Shown: positions 22,441 to 34,542 of the stretch, piece by piece | Layout of the letters: each line of letters opens with the position of its first letter | Position numbering within the stretch: the stretch's first letter is position 1 | Assembly: GCA_022414725.1 (NCBI GenBank) | Contig: CM039463.1 | Location: 54,791,774-54,855,773, forward strand | Length of the DNA stretch: 64,000 bases | Reading direction: 5' to 3' | Source of the DNA: Microglena sp. YARC | Lineage: Eukaryota; Chlorophyta; Chlorophyceae; Chlamydomonadales; Chlamydomonadaceae | The notes under the pieces: model-generated | The model's database searches: none | What the model saw: the letters and a program-made list of their open reading frames with translations, nothing else | Told to the model about the DNA's origin: nothing | Program-made: the position numbers and the translations under genes

Positions 22441-22849
22441 CCTTCATTTCAGCTTCTGAGATACCTTGTAGACAAAGCTTATTCCCAGTTATATAATATC
22501 CTGACAGGCCACTTTTTCCGAAGCACATTTCGTAGGCGCTACTTCTCCTCCGCATAAGCGGAGACTGGAATCGGGATACGACGACGCTAGGCTTTGCAAT
22601 GATCATCAATTCGCGCACTTTCCTGATTTGAGATGTCCACTCAAATCAGATTTGCCGAATTCTCTAACCCCTCTCTCCTCCCCAATGATCAATAACAACT
22701 GCCGGCGACCAAGCATCCGGATTCCGGGCAAGAAGCACTTTTGAGAAGTCCAAGCGCAGATTGCCCGCAGGAGGGAGGTAGGGGAATGCGAAGCCTCCAA
22801 CACCAGTGCTTGGAACCCTGTCCACAAACTCAATACCAAATCTGCGAAA

Positions 22850-25198
22850 GTGACAGATCACCCCAAAATTAAAATATCCTCACCTTTCAATGGACAACCT
22901 GGACAACAAGATCCTACAGGCACCTTTCGGGCAGAGAGCAAAAGCCCCAAGGATCTACCTAGGACTCACGCTGAACCAAGTTCTGCCAAATCTAAAAATC
23001 ATCTCAACCCTACTCAATCAAAAAATATCTGGAACAAACAAGATAGACGAAATCCTCCTACTACGAACTCTGCCATTCACCTTATTATTGCCCTTCTTCT
23101 CGTCAACTGTTTGAATATCACCGCCGCTTCAACAGCCTCTTTCCGCACTCCCTTATCTTTCATCGCACCTAACTCTCACCCAGCCACCAGCATGTATTCA
23201 ATGGGAGCTCAACAAAACAGGGTGCAACAAGGTAAGATCGATAGGAAATCGAACCGCCGCGAGAAACAAGCTGCTAATTCCCGCCTCGCTTTCCCACCTT
23301 TTCACCACACCGACGCATACCTCTTTCCCCCGGCTACCACACCGCACTATCTTATAAACTGCAAACATTCCAACACTACACTCATTGGCCATCTTCGAAA
23401 CCCCATATTCTCTAAGCCTCTCATGGCGACTAATACCGCCTCTCACGGCGTGGGTGCAAGTCCCGATATGCCTCTCATGGCATTATCGTCTCTGACAAAT
23501 AATACAGCCTCTCATGGCGTGGGTGCAAGTCCCGATATGCCTCTCATGGCATTATCGTCTCTGACGATTAATACAGCCTCTCATGGCGTGGGTGCAAGTC
23601 CCGATATGCCTCTCATGGCACATAACTATACTTCTAATTTCACAGGCAGCCACTCCTGCCCCAGCAGCCGGACCCAGCCAGCCCAGGAGACAGCCAGCAC
23701 CCAACAACCAGTGGAAGGAGGTGTCCAAGAAGACGGTCTGGAAGAAGCCATAGGGATTTCTTGTGCATCCATAGTGATCCCTTGCTCCTTAGTCATAGAC
23801 TTTTATAGCACCTCCCTGATTGCTCTCCTCCTCCTGGCTACTTTTTGGATCATAGGGTGTACCAAGCACAATACATCCACTATTGATAAGTCAACCGTGA
23901 ATAGCCTCCTTCTTTTTAATTCCCCTGCAAAGCAGAACTCTAGCTGTGAACCTAATAGGAAATTCTTCACTCAGGACTTTAGAACTTTGACCTATCCCAC
24001 CTGGGAAACAACCCCTAGGGGAGGCAGACCTACTCCCAGACTTCGTTCCACCTCTGCAAACAGTTCTAGTTATTGGGAACCTCAAATATCCTCTCACTGT
24101 CAAATTCATTCTATCAACGCCTACCTCGGATACAAGGCCCTGGACTACAAAGATGTCCTACAGTTCTCCATAAACCTCAATACACACGTCACTAACTACA
24201 CTCAACATTAATGGGATCTAGAGCATGGCTATTTTAACAAACTAACCGGTAACTATACAATCCCTTTAGTCAACTACTACCTGGCTAAAAGGAAATCTCA
24301 CTTAGGCTTTCTCACTGGCCACAGAAACTCACAAACATACATCCCATCCCATCCTCCCACCACTACACCAACAACTGAAGACACATCTGAGAATTATTCT
24401 GCAGGAATTATGCCTGGCAGCACAAAACAGCAAATCCTTTCTCGACTTCCTCCTAGCTGCTCAAGGTTTATCCTCCACTACAACTGTGGATATGGACATG
24501 CTAGCACCATTAAGCAAATAAATGGTAAGTGGTGGGACATGAACTCTGAACACAACGGCCCTAGTCTCCTCCACTCACAAGACTTGATAAAACTCCAAGG
24601 GCACATCTACACTCTTACTAAAACACCAACCTCCTTCCTATCCTACCCCTTTCAACCAGAAATTAACCACACATTAGGCCACCCTATGAGGCAGAATGTT
24701 GAAATGGTCTTCCCTACTAGTAGCACCACACCCACTCACAACCATCCTGACTCTCCCTACAGTATGGACCACATAAATTCCCCATGGCCTGCAGAACTCA
24801 CAGATCACAATTTACCAGATCAGGACAACTCCTCAGATCTCACCTTCCCAGATCTCACTCTCCTAGACTCCACTTTCTTATATCATGAAGACCTCATAGA
24901 TCCTCCTTCTTTAAATCAAAAAGACCTCACAGAAACTATTTACCTAGTCTCTGAAGATGAGGAACCTCCCAGATCAAAACAAAAAACATCCTCTACAAAG
25001 AAAAATTATTTAACTACAAAACGATCACACTCTTGCACACATCAGATGCACAACACACCTCTCCCTATACCTAGCAAAGTCGTCCTTCCTGACTTCACTA
25101 AGTTTCGCCAATGCAGAATCTTTGGAGCAGAACCTTTTACCAAGAAACCTGCTCCTCCCAGACCCACTACTAATACCCTGCCAACGAAAAGAATTTAA
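22850..25198 (+). pseudogene. Dualen-like N-terminal region with cysteine protease
   Basis: One frame runs from 22850 to TAA 25196-25198 with a single internal TAA at 24209-24211. The N-terminal part is low complexity, with a 23-residue repeat (ASHGVGASPDMPLMALSSL) in three tandem copies at 23432-23620 and a hydrophobic segment near 23755-23865 (SLIALLLLATFWIIG). The protease-like core reads SSHCQIHSINAYLG (Cys codon 24098-24100), then after the stop NCGYGHASTIKQINGKWW (His codon 24498-24500) and DMNSEHNGP. The Cys...His...Asn order is that of papain-like/Josephin-like proteases. Dualen elements are known to encode a cysteine protease. Substrate is unknown. Confidence 0.65.
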
Positions 25199-26093
25199 AT
25201 AATTCATACTACCTTACATCCTGTCCAACAACAGCAAACTGCACTATATCTCACTAACATTATCACCTCCAACTGCAGAGGCATCTTCTCATCCTGGGAA
25301 ACACTCTATGACCATATTCGAACTAATGAGCCAGACATTGCTATTCTCACCGAAACAAAACTCATCTCCAACAACACAGGTATAACTAATATGATCAAAC
25401 AAGACCTTTCCGACAACCACTTCCATCACAGCAGCAAAACCATTAAGCAAGCTACCAATAATGCAGACAACACTGTTACCCGCTCAGCTGGAGTTATCAC
25501 ACTCATAAAAAAGACTCTTACCACCCACCCAATTAAACATGAAATCCCCACTGACATAGCTGGTCATCTCACTCATCAAACTATTAACAACATCACTCAC
25601 ATTTTAGGCGTCTACATGCCCTGCAATGACTCTGCAAAAAGAGCACGTATCTATGAACACATTCACTACATCATATCCCAGAACCCCTCTCACCACTATA
25701 TTGCAGGGGGAGACTGGAATGCAGCTTACTACCTCACTGATAGAAGCAACACAGTCCAGCACCTGTAGGACCAGCCTCACTATCAGCATCTTAATAAATA
25801 CCCAATTCACATTCAACCATCACCACGCCCCCATACTTACTCAGACAACACTTCCTACAGCAGCAGGATAGATGACATCATTCTCCTCAACCCCCCACAT
25901 GCAACCACGGTGACAGAAACCACACACCAAATGGGAGACACACTTGACCACTTGACCCTGGAACAACAAAGTACCTCCTCTCTCTTTCCCCCTCCCAACC
26001 TGGACACACCACCTCGAAATCCAACACCCCAACTGCAACTTCCTCTCAAACAACAGGACATGGCCAAAGCTAAAGAGGCCATTTCAAATCAAT
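25199..26093 (+). pseudogene. Dualen-like AP endonuclease domain
   Basis: It lies in the same frame as the upstream region across the TAA at 25196. Visible motifs: ITSNCRGI, EPDIAILTETKL, VYMPCND, YIAGGDWNAAY, then an in-frame TAG at 25766-25768, SYSSRIDDIILLNP and MGDTLDHLTL. These are the substrate-binding and catalytic blocks of an exonuclease III-like (APE) endonuclease, which would nick the target DNA. The final SDH block appears as GDTLDHL. The frame then degenerates between 26093 and 26245. Confidence 0.75.
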
Positions 26094-26244
26094 GAATTTC
26101 AGCACCTTTGTAAAATAAAATCTCCATCAATTTCAGCACAGCCACATCAACATAAATAAAGCCTGGACTATAGCACAAACTTTACTGGGAGAAGATAAAA
26201 CATTTGCACACATTCAATCTATTAGACAAGAACTCACAGCCACC

Positions 26245-29121
26245 ATGCCAGAAAACCTTAACAGCATGGCAGATCATCTCATGATCACTCTTCACCAAGC
26301 TCTCTCCATCATGAGAGACACCTGCCCCACTAAGCCTTGCACACCAGGCACTTTCTTGCCCAGGCAAACTGCTAAAACTTACAGACGTCTTAACTACCAT
26401 ATTAAACACATTAAAGCACTTCGAACAGCCTCCAACCATCTTGACCAACAACAATACATGGAGCTTAGAAGCACACCTCACACGGCAGGCACATACTCAC
26501 CTACCACTAAAATTAAAATACAACAACACCTACAAAACTTACTCCTCCCTGACTACTGCCTCTCTCTAACTGCTGATATTAAACAAAGTATTACAGAACT
26601 ACGTAACATGCAGGCTGCACTCAAAGAGGAGAGAGCAACCGCCTCCATCAAGAAATTCCGACGCCGCCTCAGCACACAGGCACGACAAACTCACAGGTAC
26701 ATTTTCTCTCCTGAAAATTACACACATACACCCACTGCTCTACTGGACGCATCCTCAAACACACTTAGCACCAGCATCCAGGGTCTCCTGGAAGTTATGA
26801 CTAAACACATGGGTAAACTTATGTCACCTCCACACCACCCATCTCAGATGACTATACACGACATGCCACCCCCCCACCATGGGAAACACACACACGATAA
26901 ATATCACCTTGAAACCCCAGCCAACTCCATACAAAACACTGCCTCCCCTTACACCTATCTCTCCTCCTCAACCACCTATGATGACTGTATCAGGAAACTC
27001 TCCACCAACAAAGCCACAGGCCCAGACGGCATACCTAATGAACTACTTATGTGCCTCCCACAGGAAATGCACCTCACCATACACAAACTCATGCAGCTAG
27101 TATGGATCCTGGGAGAAACACCAGACTGCTGGAAAACCTCACACACAGTCATGCTCTACAAAAAATCAGATCCTTGCTTGCCTCAAAACTACAGGCCAAT
27201 AGGCCTTAACAATGCTGTAGCCAAACTCTGACCTCTCTTGTCACTAACACTATTACTACCTACTCTGAAACCAACCACATTCTTAGTGCCTGCCAAGAGG
27301 GTTCAGAAAAGACAAAAGTACCTATAGACAACTCTTGACCCTACTCCACAACATTGAGGATGCTGCCCTCTTCCACCAGGACCTCTATGCTGCCTACTTT
27401 GACTTTAGCTCTGCTTTCAACATGATTGACCACCAAAAACTTATTTGCATCATGCACAGCTTGGGTTACACCCACGACACTATAGACACTATTAAAGGAA
27501 TTTACACAAACTCTACTACACATATCCTCCTCAACAATACATCTGGCTCCCCTATCCCCATCACCAGGGGCACTATTCAGGATACACTCTCTCTCCCCTT
27601 ACTCTTCATTATTTTTCTAGAACCCCCTACACATATGGCTCCGTTCTGGGGACGAGGATACAGAGCAGCATCCCTACCCCCAAAACAGCAGATTGAAAAT
27701 CACACTAGCAGCTTGGGTATGCTGACGACACTGCCGTCCTAACCGGCAGCTCAGAGGACCTTCATATCCAATGTGGTTAAGTTCAAACGTTTAGCATCTG
27801 GTCGGGCATCCCTCTTAACGCCACTAAATGTGTGGTCAGTGGCATACTCCACAAATCACATTCCTCACAACCTACTCACAACAACACTCTTAAACAAAGG
27901 TTAGAAAAAATTCCCTTAGGAAATTCCTATGCTACCTACCAGCCTCCAGACCAAGCCTACAAAATACTTGGGGTTCACATCTCACTTACCCTAAATTGGA
28001 AAACTCAACTCCACTCTACTATTGAAACCATTCACAACAAAGGCTTGAGCATCCTCACTAAAGCTAAAAACAGGGCAACCCCCACTCAATGCTTACGAAT
28101 AATTTCACAATGTGTCAGAGCAGCTATTAAATACCCCATGATAGTAGCCCCCTTCTCACTAACCGACATTCATGTCATTGACGGAGCAGTATTAAAAACA
28201 GTTAAACTCTGCTGCTCCCTTCCTAGATCTTTTCCGACAAGAGCACTCCACCTCCCCAAAACAGAGGCAGGACTAGGGGTGCCCTCTCTACTCACTGAAT
28301 ATACCCAGATTACTGCAACAGCCCTCACCCAGTCCATGCACGACCAAGGTCACCTGGGAATCCTCACCAGGGCTCTTCTTAACAAATCAACCTCCACCAT
28401 GACCACTCTAGATCCTCTCTCTCTCTCCCGCAAGCAACTTAAATATATGTCCCTAGCCCACCAGCTGGAAATTATTAAAAAATCTGACATCATAATTTCT
28501 TGGAATGACACAGAACTTCTTGACAAACTTAACATACACTCTCTCCCTCTCCCCCCACAGGCAATTCCTGTCTCACTCATGACTCCATTTCATGACCTGG
28601 ACATTTACTCATACCATGACCTGGTCACCCCTATGGGAACCCATCTTATCAGCACTACAGATCTCTCCCTTATCACCTTACACAAAATTACTAAACACCA
28701 CAAACGATCTCTGAACCGCCTCACCGCTCACCTCTCTTCCCTCCAAACCGTCGGTCCTCCAATACACTCTGACCCACTTCCTCTCTCTCACCGACAACTT
28801 GCGCCTCGTTACGCAATTGCGCAGAACACAACAGACAACGTTAAATCTCCTGCTCCTAACGAACCCTCCAGTCCACTCACCCAGCGCTACCAACCTCACG
28901 CCACCGTTACTGATTCAGACTACGAGGCGGATCCCACTGGGGACCTGGAAGGAAACCAATGGTGGGCGTGGCCCACGCAGATCGCAGGCAGCCACGCGCA
29001 CCAAGCATGGGGCTGGCGGGCTGCCCCAGCAGTGATGCCACCTGGTCAGCACGCCACTCCTTGTGCACATCTTGGATTCGACACTCCTCCACTTCTAAAT
29101 TTTACCGCGCATATAAAATAA
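26245..29121 (+). pseudogene. Dualen-like reverse transcriptase, frameshifted
   Basis: Three open pieces make up the domain. At 26245-27231 are TNKATGPDGIPNELL, TVMLYKKSDP and NYRPIGLNNAVAKL. At 27335-27742 are DLYAAYFDFSSAFNMIDH (first catalytic Asp), ITRGTIQDTLSLPLLF, and LGYADDTAVLTGS near 27714-27750 (YADD catalytic box, partly in another frame). At 27832-29121 is the thumb and connection region (TKCVVSGI, YKILGVHISLTLNWK). The order is the normal finger-palm-thumb order of a non-LTR RT. Frameshifts and stops between blocks show this copy is dead. Confidence 0.8.
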
Positions 29122-30448
29122 CTCCCACTTCACATCCTGACAGGATCCGCGAGGCCATGACATTCCCCGACAGCAGCGCAACTGCACCACCGGCGCGCCT
29201 GCTCCACCATACCTACGGATCCCAGTACAAAGCCCTGCACATTACGAGCTGGAGGGGCAAGCGCTCTTACAACGACGACAAACTTGCCACCACTACCGTT
29301 GTCCACCTCCAATGGGCCCCCAACAATTATGCACAACGACCATATCAACTCCTACACACACATGGGATACAGCATCCACCACAGCACACCTCTTACCTCC
29401 ACTACCTCCACCATATATTGGAAAACCCAATCTCACCATGCGGCTCATCTTGCTGAACTGGTGGGACAACCAGCATATGCCCAATTAACCCACACTTTTA
29501 AAACCACTCCCCAACAACCACACACCTCACCCAGGAAGGACATCCACCTCACTAACCTCCAGCAACAAGGCCAATGGGCCACCTCTCCAGATTTAATGCT
29601 GACAACCATAACCTTGTTCACAAACTTTTGAAAATTGACACACCACGACAGGCACCCAGACTGGACATTCAACCACCCTTAGCCTACATTATACAAACAG
29701 CATCCTCACTACTCTGGATGGCCAATCCACACACACACACACACCAACGCCTCATATCTTTATAACCCCCACTGGTCACTGTCTTGGGCACATTCCCAAC
29801 GATAGACTCACCTCTCTTAACAACAAAACTATGACCATTTTTAAAAACCACCACCCTACCAAATGGAACCAACTGACTCAAGGAGGAACATACCACACTG
29901 ACTTAGCTGCCTCTTCACCAGATACAGAGCTGCCCCTGCCGCCACCAAGATTCTTTCTCCTTTTCTCTACCAAGCAGCAGCTGCTCTGGCATTACTCACC
30001 ATCGTACTTCTAACCCCCTTAGCTACGACCAAAGCCTCACCAGCTTCTCTTCTACCAGCCCTGCTGACCAGCTGTTTGGCTCCAACCAAGACCCCTTACT
30101 TACCATCTGGACTGGGGGCTCACTGGTTGACGTTCCCAACTCCACCACACAAGCACACCAAGCTCTAAGGTGGGCCCTAGCCAGTGCTGACCATGCTGAA
30201 AATACTCTCAGCCCTACCTGCACCCTGATGCTCCTCCCTGATGATCTTGCTGCCCCTTACAAAACTCTTCTCCATCACTCCTGGATTCACTATATTGACT
30301 CTAGACACAGTCTGAATTTTATACTACCTCTGAAATTTGCTTGGCAGCAAATCTCACACTCCACCCTCCACTCAAAAACTACATCTCATTCTTATATGCA
30401 ACCTCACGGCCAAGCTACTTACTTTCCTAAACTCCCAGATTTTTATTG
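29122..30448 (+). pseudogene. Unassigned domain between Dualen-like RT and RNase H
   Basis: The best-preserved part is at about 30010-30448, where one frame reads SPADQLFGSNQDPLLTIWTG, then GSLVDVPN, a helix (QAHQALRWALASADHAEN), CTLMLLPDDLAAPYKTLLHH and FILPLKFAWQ. I do not recognise it with certainty. The pattern of a W-x-G-x-S/L-x-V-P-N motif, a helix and a strand ending in LLP, then APY, is loosely like adenine-methyltransferase-type domains where an NPPF motif is followed by such a helix and strand. That reading is speculative; the key NPP is absent here. Sequence at 29122-30000 is broken into short frames. Confidence 0.35.
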
Positions 30449-30639
30449 ACCAATGGACATACTACATGCAAAGCCTTTCCTCATCCTGGGAGCCCTCTAC
30501 TATCACACCACCTCCGACTCTTTACCTTCTCTGACATTGTCATCACCTACCTCGGAAACTTAAATCTCTTGCCAAAAATCCTTGGCAACCTCCCACTCCA
30601 CCAACACCCTCCTCCCTCCCCTCTTACCATTACCCACCC

Positions 30640-31130
30640 TTGTCTTACCTAGCTACCCCTCCTCAGGCCTCCATGTCTACACAGATGGCAGTCTAATAAA
30701 AAGGTTAAACCAGGGCATCCTAGCAAAATAGGTGCTGCAGTCTATGTCCCGGCTGCAGGGCAAAGTTACACCATCAATCCTGGGGGAATAGGGGCCACCA
30801 AAACTAACAACCGGCAGAACTGGTAGCCATCCACCAAGCCTTCTCAACATTGATTATGACAAATCTTTACCCTCCATACAGACAGCTTCTGCTCTCTTCA
30901 ACTTATAAAAAAATGATTCACGACCCTACCACTTCAACCCGTTCTATTCATACTGAATTACTGCAATCAATTCAAAAAACACCTCATTCAACGCATCCTG
31001 CATGGCTCACACACCACTCTTTGTAAAGTCCGTTCCCACACAGGTATCCTTGGAAATGACAGAGCAGACACTCTGGCACGCAAAGCAGCTGAGCACCCCA
31101 CCTTAACCAATTTTACTGACACACTGGGGA
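30640..31130 (+). pseudogene. Dualen-like RNase H domain
   Basis: Motifs are spread over frames by indels: LHVYTDGSLI near 30670 (first catalytic Asp), AELVAIHQAFS near 30818 (catalytic Glu position), HTDSFCSLQL near 30873 (catalytic Asp) and VRSHTGILGNDRADTLA near 31030-31080 (final His/Asp block). This is a type I RNase H, which removes RNA from the RNA-DNA hybrid. It lies between RT and the C-terminal endonuclease, as in Dualen and I-group elements. Confidence 0.75.
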
Positions 31131-31419
31131 AATCCCCCGCCACAATGTTTACTGGCCCACAGTTCAACCTCCTCGCACACCCATGGGAGATATTCCCCCA
31201 CGAATTTTAGCACCTAACCTTACACAAGGTATCACCTCTAACCTGCCAACTAGCTGCCACCTTGGCCAACACCCTCTTAAAGGGATCTATGCAACCACCT
31301 GGGCTGATAACGCTCCTCACCAACTTCCTCAAGCAAGTAACAAATTTTGGACCTCAACCCTTATCCAACATAAAACTAAATTCCACATCTTAAAGCCCGC
31401 TCGGTAGACTGTGGAACCG

Positions 31420-32125
31420 TAAACTTGCATTCCGCTGGAAACTCCCTTATATTACCAGCACTCACCCCCCCACGAACTCCCTATGCCCCATTTGCCACAC
31501 CTGTGAGGACGGAGCGGGCCACATCGTGGCGGGCTGCACACACCGGACTTTCAAGGGGCTCTATATCAAAAGACATGACGCCGCAGTGTGACTCATCCAC
31601 AAGGCCATTTGCACCGGCGCCCTGGGATCCCGCAGAATGATCATGGACGCTGGCAAGGAAGAGGACCTCCCCAGGGGGGTCTTGGGCAAACGTATCCCTG
31701 ACTGGTTACGCCCCTCCACTATTACATTAGCGGACTGGAAGAGAATGAGACCTGATCTTGCCGTCCTACCTGACATAGACTCCCCTACCTGTATGTCTGA
31801 TAAAGAACTCTGGGTTCTTGAGCTTGGATACTGCTCTGATACCAACCATGCTACTAAGTTTATCACTAGACACGCCCAGCATGTTGAATTAGTAAATGGC
31901 CTCAGATCGGCTGGATACCTTGTTCATTATGAAGTTATCACCGTTGGAACAACTGGTACTATTCCTACCTTTTTTTTGACTTCTATGACCACTCTTGGAC
32001 TCCAGAGAACCTGTGCCCTCAAACTAGCAGACACAGTCCACTCTCACACCATTACTAGCTTTCAGAGTATTTTACAGTGCAGACGCTTTATGGAAGCACA
32101 CCCTGGGTCGATACCCGGGGACTAG
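31420..32125 (+). pseudogene. Dualen-like CCHC knuckle and restriction-like endonuclease
   Basis: A CCHC motif near 31480-31535 reads LCPICHTCEDGAGHIVAGC. After an in-frame TGA (about 31589) a C-terminal domain at 31637-32125 reads MRPDLAVLPDID, KELWVLELGYCSDT, FITRHAQHVELVNGLRSAG and a strand with VHYEVITVGTTGTIP. The PD...E spacing with the preceding CCHC knuckle fits the restriction-like endonuclease of early-branching non-LTR elements. The lysine usually present after the E (ExK) is G here (LELGY). Role in an active element: cleavage of target DNA. The stop is TAG near 32123. Confidence 0.7.
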
Positions 32126-32366
32126 CACACAGACCGTCCCCCCTCTCAGGTTTTGTCTTACCAGCTGTATTGTGCCGGTGCTTCCCAACCGGGGTGAAAA
32201 ACCCCCGTATTAAGCTGCACTGGTATGATGTAGTTGGTAATTCTTTGTACTGAGATGGTCCTACGGTGACTATAGCTAGCTCCGGCTTATGCTATGGTGT
32301 CCTTAACTTCACGTCCTGTGAGTAACGGTTCCACACGGATGTAACAATTTCAATTTCAATTTCAAT
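32126..32366 (+). other. Dualen-like 3' UTR and tandem-repeat end
   Basis: About 240 non-coding bases follow the last stop, ending in three to four copies of a CAATTT-type hexamer at 32346-32366. Non-LTR elements that lack poly(A) often end in such short repeats. GGGGTGAAAAACCCC near 32194 can form a hairpin. Confidence 0.6.
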
Positions 32367-33112
32367 AGACGAAGCTTTGAGGCGACAATTGGAGCTGGAG
32401 GTCCTTTTTTCGTGCGATTTTTTTATGTTTTTTTGCCTTAGACAGGTCTAGTGCTGCTAAGACTCTTTCCCTCTTTCTTGTGTTCTGTCAGCAGGTCTCC
32501 TTATGAAGGTCTGCATTGGTCAGGATCTTCTCGTTCTCTTATTTGAGACTTGCCGATCCTTGAGTGTGACATTGTTTGGAGACCATAGCGTTACAGTTTG
32601 TCTTAGAATCTTGCTGCTCTAGAGGGCTGGATAGTAGAATTTGGGGGTGGATCTGCTACTCCTGCCCTGAAGATTGATTTTTGTTTGCTTTTTCCTGGAC
32701 TTGTGTTTCAGTAGCATGCCCTGGTCTTCTTTACAGAGCTTGCTGATCTGCAATGGAGAGGAAGTGGCATGCTACTTGACAGCTGAGCTGGCACGCCGGT
32801 CTGCTGATGGAGTGATGCCCTGATGCGCTCGACAGTTATAGGAGTGATGCCCTGTACCGTGTTGTAACTTGCGTTTGCATGTTCAGGAGGCTTACTTAGG
32901 AGCTGCATAGTTTTTGTTCCCTTGTTACTGCTACCTTTGGACTGGAGGCATGCCGCGTTCTTGTCGTCTTTGCAGAGCTTGCTGATTTGCATCGGCGACC
33001 TAGTGACATGTTACTTGGCTGCTGAGAGACTGCGCTGGAATGCTAATGGAGTGATGCCCTGTTGAGCTGGCTACCGGTTTATTTGCTTTTAACTGACCAT
33101 TTTTTTTTACGC
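32367..33112. repeat. Unrecognised interval with degenerate repeats
   Basis: No coding frame is supported. Segments at about 32700-32880, 32940-33070 and 33600-33760 share phrases such as GCAGAGCTTGCTGAT, GGAGTGATGCCCTG and CATGTTACT, so they are diverged copies of one repeat, possibly the 5' part of LINE-B. Confidence 0.5.
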
Positions 33113-33430
33113 AGGGAGGAACCAGGAAAGGGAACATCTGATAAAACCTAGCCCTATGTGACCAAGGAAGAAAACCAAAGAAGAAAGCTAGAGGACATGG
33201 ACCAAAAGTCCGTTATGACAAATGATCCGAAGACAAAAGATTAAAAGACTATGGGACAAAAGAACGAGGGACACAAACTAGTGACTGGGAGGACAAAGGA
33301 CTAATAAGGGCCTTCCGAGCACCACCCCCACCTCCAAGCAACACTGTTCCTCCCCAACAAAGAAAACACCACTGTAACCTCCAAGAGCAACACAGAAAAA
33401 GAAGGAAAGGCATAAACCCGAAGGTCTTGA
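33113..33430 (-). mobile_element. LINE-B 3' end, antisense
   Basis: Starts with poly(T), reverse complement of the LINE-B stem-loop (GGAGGAACCAGGAAAGGGAA) and about 260 bases of UTR. The arm at 33305-33430 is inverted relative to 33770-33900. The copy has GCAGGG at the terminal stem, which weakens the pairing. Confidence 0.7.
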
Positions 33431-33769
33431 CTGCCGCTTTAGTGCGCCTTTAAGGTTTTCCTTGTTGGTCAGTGGATCTTAATAATGGGGGTTCTACCCT
33501 TCCACCGTCCAAGACTTTTTCTAAGGAGTTTGATTTGCTTCTTTAGAGTTCTTTTTACGGTAGTTACCTTGTTAGTGTTAGCTTTTGCCCTGTCCTGTTT
33601 TTTGTTGCATGCCGCGCTCTGGTCGTCTTCGCAGAGCTTGCTGATCTGCATGGGTGACCTAGCAGCATGTTACTAGGCTGCTGAGAGTCTTTGCTGGTCT
33701 GTTAAAGGAGTGATGCCCTGATGCACTGGCCTGTCACGGGAGTGATGCCCTGCAGTATTTTTAATCTTA

Positions 33770-33975
33770 GATCAGCAAGACCTTCGGGTTTATGCCTTTC
33801 CTTCTTTTTCTGTATTGATCTTGGAGGTTACTGCGGTGTTTGTTGGTTGGGGAGGAACAGTGTTGCTTGGAGGTGGGGATGGTGCTCGGAAGGCCCTTTG
33901 TACTTTGTCCTCCTAGTAATTAGTTTGTGTCCCTGGTTCTTTTGTCCCCTAGTCTGTTGGTCTTTTGTCTTCAAT
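33770..33975 (+). mobile_element. LINE-B UTR fragment, sense
   Basis: A sense-oriented LINE-B UTR piece (CGGGTTTATGCCTTTCCTTC through GTTGGTCTTTTGTCTTC) without a tail. It is the inverted partner of 33305-33430 and is cut by an antisense LINE-B tail at 33976. Confidence 0.65.
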
Positions 33976-34297
33976 TTTTTTTATTTACATATGGAGGAAC
34001 CAGGAAAGGGAACATCTGATAAAAACTAGCCCTATGTGACCAAGGAAGAAAAACAAAGAAGAAGACTAGAGGGCATGGACCAAAAGTCTGTTAAGACAAA
34101 TGATCCGAAGACAAAAGACTACAATACTAGGGGATAAAAGAACGAGGGACACAAACTAGTTACTAGGAGGACAAAAGGCATTAGTCTTAACGGACTTTTG
34201 GTCCCAGTCCTTAAGTCTTCTTCTTTGGTTTTCTTCCTTGGTCTCATAAAGCTAGGATTTATCAGATGTTCCCTTTCCTGGTTCCTCCCTATGTAAA
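33976..34297. mobile_element. Antisense LINE-B tail joined to sense LINE-B tail
   Basis: 33976-34175 is antisense LINE-B (poly(T), ACATATGGAGG, then UTR). 34176-34297 is a sense LINE-B tail (CTTAACGGACTTTTGGTCCC ... CCCTATGT, A-run). Two opposite LINE-B 3' ends thus lie back to back. Confidence 0.65.
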
Positions 34298-34541
34298 AAA
34301 AGATCATCAAGGAGACATACGTCGTATCCAATTCGGCTGGCGTACCCGCCCAGTCTGTTCCCAAGACCCGTCTTCTTCTTCTTGAACTTTCCCTAGACAT
34401 ACACCTCCCTGCAGATCTGGAACCCGCCCTTTTTCTTTTTTAGTTGGCACCCATCACTTGACTGGCTTCCACCTCCACCTCCATCCCAGACACACCCCAT
34501 ATATTGCTGGGCGTGCCGTTCGGTGCAGACACTGCGTTTGT
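34298..34541 (+). pseudogene. LINE-A ORF2 fragment
   Basis: It matches the LINE-A segment 5787-5995 (KETYVV, AQSVPKTRLL, GVPFGADTA), with an extra T-rich stretch near 34427-34442. It is an isolated coding scrap between a LINE-B tail and an antisense LINE-A tail. Confidence 0.75.
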
Positions 34542-34542
34542 T

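Larger units (their letters stand above)
22850..32366 (+). mobile_element. Dualen/RandI-type non-LTR retrotransposon, decayed
   Basis: Plus-strand remnants in order: cysteine-protease-like domain (24090-24560), AP endonuclease (25260-25960), reverse transcriptase (26900-27750), unassigned region (29120-30450), RNase H (30655-31100), CCHC knuckle and restriction-like endonuclease (31480-32125). One element carrying both an AP endonuclease and a restriction-like endonuclease, plus RNase H and a cysteine protease, is the defining combination of the Dualen family. The 3' end has short CAATTT-type repeats (32346-32366) instead of poly(A). Several stops and frameshifts show it is inactive. The 5' limit is uncertain; 22441-22849 is unrecognised and may be its 5' UTR. 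Confidence 0.8.

Noticed and set aside
24209..25768. Stop-codon reassignment (TAA/TAG read as Gln) in the Dualen-like frame
   Set aside because: The element also has TGA and frameshifts, and the intact Copia Pol uses CAA/CAG for Gln and ends at TAA, so the standard code with decay is simpler.
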